Below are positions 60,083 through 64,000 of a stretch of 64,000 bases of DNA, piece by piece. This stretch comes from Chloroflexota bacterium. Its GTDB lineage: Bacteria > Chloroflexota > UBA11872. Position 1 is the stretch's first letter. Every line of letters starts with the position of its first letter. The notes beneath the pieces are model-generated. The model was not told the DNA's origin and searched no databases. It saw nothing but the letters and a program-made list of their open reading frames with translations. Location of the stretch: positions 36,738 through 100,737 of the forward strand of contig JAPPNP010000005.1 in assembly GCA_028873795.1 (NCBI GenBank). Direction: 5' to 3'. Both the position numbers and the translations under genes were made by a program.

Positions 60083-62386
60083 ATGAACGCCGCCCAGCTT
60101 GCCGACCGGCTCTCCGGCGACGCGGCCTTTGCTCGCGGCGTCACCGCCTGGAAGGTTCGACCCGCGCGCGAGGCGCGGTATGGAAGCTGGCCCGGGGGCG
60201 TGGCGCCGGTGCTGCGGCGGGCGCTGGAGCGGCGCGGCGTGCGCGAGCTCTACACCCACCAGTCCGAAGCCATCGCGCGCGTGCTCGGCGGCGAGGACGT
60301 CTGCATCGTCACCGGCACGGCCTCTGGCAAGACCCTCTGCTACAACGTGCCGGTCGTCCAGGCCATCCTGGACGATCCCCAGGCCCGCGCGCTCTATCTG
60401 TTCCCCACCAAGGCCCTGGCGCAGGACCAGCTCGACGAGCTCTACTCGCTGATCCAGGTCGCCGAGGCCGACATCAAGACCTACACCTACGACGGCGATA
60501 CCCCGACGACCGCGCGGCGCAAGCTGCGGCAGGCCGGGCACGTGGTGATCACCAATCCCGACATGCTCCACCAGGGCATCCTGCCGCACCACACCCAGTG
60601 GACCCGGCTGTTCGAAAACCTGCGCTTCATCGTGCTCGACGAGCTGCATGTCTATCGCGGCATCTTCGGCAGTCACCTGGCCAACGTGCTGCGGCGCTTG
60701 CTGCGTGTGGCCGAGTTCTACGGCTCGCGACCGCAGATCGTGGCCTGCTCCGCCACCATCGCCAACCCCAAGCAGCTGGCCGACCGGCTCACCGAGCGCG
60801 ACCTGGGCGTGGTGGACGACGACGGCTCGCCGCGCGGCGAAAAGCACCTGATCTTCTACAACCCGCGGGTCGTGAACGCGCAGCTGGGCATTCGCGCCTC
60901 GGAGATCGACGCGGCGGCGGAGATTGCCGGGGTGCTGCTGGGCAACGACATCCAGACGCTCACCTTCGCCCGCAGCCGCACCGCCGCCGAGCTGCTGCTC
61001 AGCAAGCTGCGCGGCGGTCCGCACCTGGGCCGCGGCGAGGTGCGCGGCTATCGCGGCGGCTACCTGCCGGCCGAACGCCGCGAGATCGAGGCGGGCCTGC
61101 GCGACGGCACCGTGCGGGCGGTTGTCGCCACCAACGCGCTGGAGTTGGGCGTGGACATCGGGCAGGCCCAGGCGGCGGTGCTGTGCGGCTATCCGGGGTC
61201 GCTGGCGAGCTTCTGGCAGCAGGTCGGCCGCGCGGGACGCCGCCGCGAGTCGTCGGTGGCCGTCTACGTGGCCGGGTCCAGCCCGCTGGACCAGTTCGTG
61301 GCGCGGAATCCGGACTTCGTGCTGCGCGAGTCGGTCGAGTCGGCGCTCATCAATCCCGACAACGTCTACGTCTACACCAGCCACCTCAAGTGCGCCGCGT
61401 TCGAGCTGCCGCTGGTCGAGAACGAGACCTTTGGCGTGCCCACCACGGACGGCGGCGTGCGAATGCTCGAGGACGCGGGCGTCTTGCACAAGGCCGGGGA
61501 CACCTATCACTGGACCGCCGACGACTACCCCGCCCAATACGTGAGCCTGCGCACCGGCACGCTCGACAACATCGTGATCGTGACCGACGAGAGTCGACCG
61601 CAGGTGATCGGCCAAGTTGACCGCTTCTCCGCGCCCACGCGCGTGCACGAGGACGCGATCTATCTCCACGACGGACGGCAATATCACGTCAACCGCCTCG
61701 ATTGGGAGCAGGGCAAGGCGTACGTCGAAGAGGTGTCGGTGGAGCACTACACCGTCGCCAGCATGAACGTGAACGTCGCCGTGCTCGACGACTTCGAGCA
61801 GCGGGCCGACGCGTCGCTGGGTCGTGCGTGGGGTGAGGTGCGTGTGACGGCGCGGCCCACGATCTTCAAGAAGCTGCGCATCAGCGACGACGACAACGTC
61901 GGCTGGGGCACCATCGATCTCCCCGAGCAGGAGATGCACACCCAGGCGTGCTGGGCCTGGATGCGCCCCGAGCTGACCGAGACGCTGTCCCGCGCCGAGA
62001 TCGAATCCGGCCTCTGGGGCGCGCGGCACCTGCTGCCCAACGTGGCGGCGGTCCATCTGATGTGCGACCCGCAGGACCTGGGCGTCGTCAGCGAGATCAA
62101 GTCGCCCTTCACCCAGGCGCCGACGCTGTATCTCTACGACCGCTATCCGGGCGGCGTGGGGCTGAGCGAGCGGTTGTACGCGACGTTCGACCAGGTGATG
62201 CAGGCCGCGGCGGAGCTGGCCGCCGACTGCGACTGCGCCGAGGGCTGCCCGGGCTGCGTGGGGCCGCCGGTGGCATCCGGCATCAGCGCCAAGCAGGCCA
62301 CGCTGCGCGTGCTGCGGGCGCGCGCGGGCGAACCCGTTGCGGCGTTAGCCGCCACGCCTCGTGCCGGCGCCCTGTCCGTGGAATAG
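60083..62386 (+). CDS. mrfA: MrfA/YprA-like superfamily 2 helicase with C-terminal zinc-binding domain
   Basis: This 767-aa protein has the Walker A motif G-T-A-S-G-K-T, D-E-L-H as the DEAH-like box, S-A-T as motif III, and in the second RecA domain A-T-N-A-L-E-L-G-V-D-I-G and Q-V-G-R-A-G-R-R. The C-terminal MZB (DUF1998-like) domain ends with C-D-C-x3-C-x2-C (C-D-C-A-E-G-C-P-G-C), the four-Cys zinc site. In Bacillus subtilis the MrfA-MrfB pair repairs mitomycin C damage independently of UvrABC. The mrfB homolog follows after 248 nt of repeats, which supports this assignment. Confidence 0.92.
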   Translation: MNAAQLADRLSGDAAFARGVTAWKVRPAREARYGSWPGGVAPVLRRALERRGVRELYTHQSEAIARVLGGEDVCIVTGTASGKTLCYNVPVVQAILDDPQARALYLFPTKALAQDQLDELYSLIQVAEADIKTYTYDGDTPTTARRKLRQAGHVVITNPDMLHQGILPHHTQWTRLFENLRFIVLDELHVYRGIFGSHLANVLRRLLRVAEFYGSRPQIVACSATIANPKQLADRLTERDLGVVDDDGSPRGEKHLIFYNPRVVNAQLGIRASEIDAAAEIAGVLLGNDIQTLTFARSRTAAELLLSKLRGGPHLGRGEVRGYRGGYLPAERREIEAGLRDGTVRAVVATNALELGVDIGQAQAAVLCGYPGSLASFWQQVGRAGRRRESSVAVYVAGSSPLDQFVARNPDFVLRESVESALINPDNVYVYTSHLKCAAFELPLVENETFGVPTTDGGVRMLEDAGVLHKAGDTYHWTADDYPAQYVSLRTGTLDNIVIVTDESRPQVIGQVDRFSAPTRVHEDAIYLHDGRQYHVNRLDWEQGKAYVEEVSVEHYTVASMNVNVAVLDDFEQRADASLGRAWGEVRVTARPTIFKKLRISDDDNVGWGTIDLPEQEMHTQACWAWMRPELTETLSRAEIESGLWGARHLLPNVAAVHLMCDPQDLGVVSEIKSPFTQAPTLYLYDRYPGGVGLSERLYATFDQVMQAAAELAADCDCAEGCPGCVGPPVASGISAKQATLRVLRARAGEPVAALAATPRAGALSVE

Positions 62387-62403
62387 GCCATTGCGTCACT
62401 CTT

Positions 62404-62536
62404 CGTCATTCCGGCGAAAGCCGGAATCCAGGCCCGGCGACGCCCTAATTCGCGTAGGGGCGACGCATGCGTCGCCCCTACGCATGGGCCAACAGGTTGA
62501 GTCCCCGGTGGATTCGCGCCTCCGCGGGAATGACGG
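62404..62536. repeat. Composite inverted repeat around a perfect 28-bp palindrome
   Basis: GTCATTCCGGCGAAAGCCGG (62405-62424, continuing to AATCC at 62429) and its inverted copy at 62510-62534 (20 of 25 positions match) flank GTAGGGGCGACGCATGCGTC, which continues to GCCCCTAC (62454-62481), a perfect 28-bp palindrome. Two repeat families are nested in one unit. Confidence 0.85.
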
Positions 62537-62552
62537 ACCGTTGCGTGGCCTT

Positions 62553-62617
62553 GTAGGGGCGCCCTTTGTGGACGCCCGTCCGGTTCGATCCGGGCAGCCA
62601 CAAGGGCTCTCCCTAAA
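62553..62617. repeat. GTAGGGGC-type repeat, full form
   Basis: GTAGGGGCGCCCTTTGTGG opens an element that pairs with CCACAAGGGCTCTCCCTA at its other end. It is nearly the same as 56956-57019 but the 3' end is worn. It stops 18 nt before the mrfB start. Confidence 0.85.
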
Positions 62618-62634
62618 GTGATTGACGAGACCTC

Positions 62635-63882
62635 ATGACCGGCGGCCGGGCGATGGCTTGGAACCGGCCGTGGGATCCGGTCGAGACGCCAACGGTTGAG
62701 CCTCGAACGGTCGTGCCCGGCGTTCCGGTTGAAGACGTTATCGGCGGCGCGCTCGAATCCAACGACGCCGGGTCGTTCGTCGTCATCAGTGAGACCCACC
62801 CGTTGCCGCACGGGCTGTCGCAGGTCTGGCCCGGCGACGCCGACCGGCGCGCCTTGGCCACGCTCGGCGGCGATCCGGAGCTCGAGGACTTCGAGCTGGA
62901 ACGGGCGCTGTTTGTCGACACGGAGACGACGGGATTGGCCGGCGGGACGGGAACCTACGCCTTTCTGGTCGGCTGCGGCTGGGTGGAGGACGGCGCGCTG
63001 CGGGTCGAGCAGTACTTCATGCGCGATCACGCCGACGAGCCGGCCTTGGTGGCGCACCTGGCGCGCCTGATCTCGCGGTTCGATTGGACGGTGAGCTTCA
63101 ACGGCAAGAGCTTCGATCTGCCGCTGCTGCGGACGCGCTTCATCATGAACCGCACGCGCACGGCCCTGGACGCCCTGGGCGCGCTGGACCTGCTGCACGT
63201 GGCGCGGCGCCTGTGGCGCTACCGGCTCCCGCGCCGCGACCTGGGAACGCTGGAGCGCGAGATCCTCGGCGTCGAGAGGGAGCTCGACGTGCCGAGCCAC
63301 GAGATCCCCGATATCTACTTTCGCTACCTGCGGACCGGCGACCCTCGCGAGCTCGTGCCGGTGGTGGCCCACAACCGGACGGACATGGTGTCCATGGCGG
63401 CGTTGCTGGCGCGCGCCTGCGACGCCTTCGGCGGCTGGCGCAGCCCCACGGCGCAACCCGCCGAGGTGCTCGGCGCGGCGCGGTCATTCGAGCTGGCCGA
63501 TGAAGTCGAAGCCGCGCTCGCGGCGTATGCCCGCGCGCTGGAGCTTGGCCTGGACGGCGCCTTGCAGCCGTTCGCGCAGGCGCCGCTCAGCCTGGCCCAC
63601 AAGCGGCGCGGCGCCTGGCCGCAGGCCGTGGACCTATGGCGGAGCATGCGGGTCCGTGAGGGACGCGGCGCCGTGTGGGCGCTGGTCGAGCTGGCCAAAT
63701 TTCACGAGCATCGGGCCGGCGAGTTCCACACCGCGCGCGACTGCACGCTCGAAGCCCTGGAGCAAGCCGATCGCCTCCTGGACGCCTTGCCCCAACCCCT
63801 CGCGCGACCCGCCTTGGAGCACCGGCTGGCGCGGCTCGATCGCCGGCTGGGGGCGGCCAAGGTGCGCCGTCCCTCGGGCTGA
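62635..63882 (+). CDS. mrfB: MrfB/YprB-like 3'-5' exonuclease with TPR-like tail
   Basis: This 415-aa protein has a ribonuclease H-like (DEDD) exonuclease domain: F-V-D-T-E-T-T-G-L-A-G-G near residue 93 for the first D/E pair, F-N-G-K-S-F-D-L-P-L-L for the next Asp, and V-A-H-N-R-T-D-M-V-S-M for the last His/Asp region. The C-terminal third has helical TPR-like repeats, as in YprB proteins. In Bacillus MrfB works with MrfA as the nuclease in mitomycin C repair. An ATG at 62653 is an alternative start. Confidence 0.92.
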   Translation: MTGGRAMAWNRPWDPVETPTVEPRTVVPGVPVEDVIGGALESNDAGSFVVISETHPLPHGLSQVWPGDADRRALATLGGDPELEDFELERALFVDTETTGLAGGTGTYAFLVGCGWVEDGALRVEQYFMRDHADEPALVAHLARLISRFDWTVSFNGKSFDLPLLRTRFIMNRTRTALDALGALDLLHVARRLWRYRLPRRDLGTLEREILGVERELDVPSHEIPDIYFRYLRTGDPRELVPVVAHNRTDMVSMAALLARACDAFGGWRSPTAQPAEVLGAARSFELADEVEAALAAYARALELGLDGALQPFAQAPLSLAHKRRGAWPQAVDLWRSMRVREGRGAVWALVELAKFHEHRAGEFHTARDCTLEALEQADRLLDALPQPLARPALEHRLARLDRRLGAAKVRRPSG

Positions 63883-63946
63883 GTGCAGGGGGATTTGGGG
63901 GGAGAATCGATCCTCACGACCCCGGCGCGACCCCTCGCACGGGCAT

Positions 63947-63966
63947 GTAGGGGCGCCCCTAATGGG
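63947..63966. repeat. GTAGGGGC-type repeat, left half
   Basis: GTAGGGGCGCCCCTAATGGG is the left half of the repeat family. No right half is present before the window end. The region 63883-64000 holds no gene. Confidence 0.8.
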
Positions 63967-64000
63967 ACTCGACCAGTAACCCGGCGTCATCCGGGACACT

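Noticed and set aside
55535..63966. Evenly spaced repeats as a CRISPR array
   Set aside because: The copies are unevenly spaced, separated by whole genes, variable in the centre and without cas genes nearby.

Overview
The window is a GC-rich (about two-thirds G+C), densely coded bacterial chromosome segment. Many genes start with GTG and overlap the previous stop codon by 4 nt (ATGA or GTGA). I see no rRNA, tRNA, CRISPR array, prophage or complete insertion sequence. The PyrR-controlled pyr operon, degenerate metallo-beta-lactamase (MBL) proteins beside pyr genes, an enolase-superfamily dehydratase, several phytanoyl-CoA-type dioxygenases and many short intergenic palindromes suggest Chloroflexota, perhaps near SAR202/Dehalococcoidia. 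This taxonomic call is inference.

Layout. (1) 1-1068: the end of a GMC oxidoreductase, a gluconate-dehydrogenase-subunit-3-like partner and a small hypothetical gene. (2) 1269-10134, minus strand: the pyrimidine operon pyrR-pyrB-(MBL)-pyrC-carA-carB-pyrK, led by a readable PyrR attenuator (-10 box, PyrR-binding hairpin, antiterminator, terminator). (3) 10457-14190, minus strand: purA, pyrG and a metal-site-less MBL-fold protein. (4) 14313-39357, plus strand: a 25-kb run of 19 nearly gapless surface-polysaccharide genes. It holds an ABC exporter (Wzm/Wzt), one GT2, eight GT4 and one CgeB-like glycosyltransferase, two large membrane proteins, a Trm112-like and a radical SAM/SPASM protein, a putative alpha/alpha-toroid enzyme, a Wzx-type flippase and a methyltransferase. 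(5) 39400-44021: an enolase-superfamily dehydratase, a LanC-like protein, a class III aminotransferase and a methyltransferase. (6) 44028-49986, minus strand: a second glycan cluster with an initiating sugar-phosphate transferase, three GT4s and a nucleotide-sugar epimerase. (7) 50038-54431, minus strand: a three-gene unit with a DUF5069 protein, a penicillin-acylase-type Ntn hydrolase and a beta-propeller protein. (8) 54552-59704, plus strand: a Gfo/Idh/MocA oxidoreductase and three PhyH dioxygenases, two of them a recent tandem duplication, among palindromic repeats. (9) 60083-63882: an MrfA/MrfB-like (YprA/YprB) helicase-nuclease repair pair.

How the genes work together. Regions 2 and 3 make UMP precursors, CTP and AMP precursors. 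Regions 4 and 6 together have what is needed to start a lipid-linked glycan, extend it with many retaining glycosyltransferases and move it across the membrane by two possible routes. The most unusual feature is a beta-sandwich module with the hallmarks RW/RY-T and D-x-R-x-(L/V)-G-(L/V) that appears in three consecutive genes: at the C terminus of Wzt and inserted inside the neighbouring GT2 and GT4. The next gene, a membrane glycosyltransferase, carries its own large beta-rich extracytoplasmic insert. This points to a shared glycan-recognition or scaffolding function.
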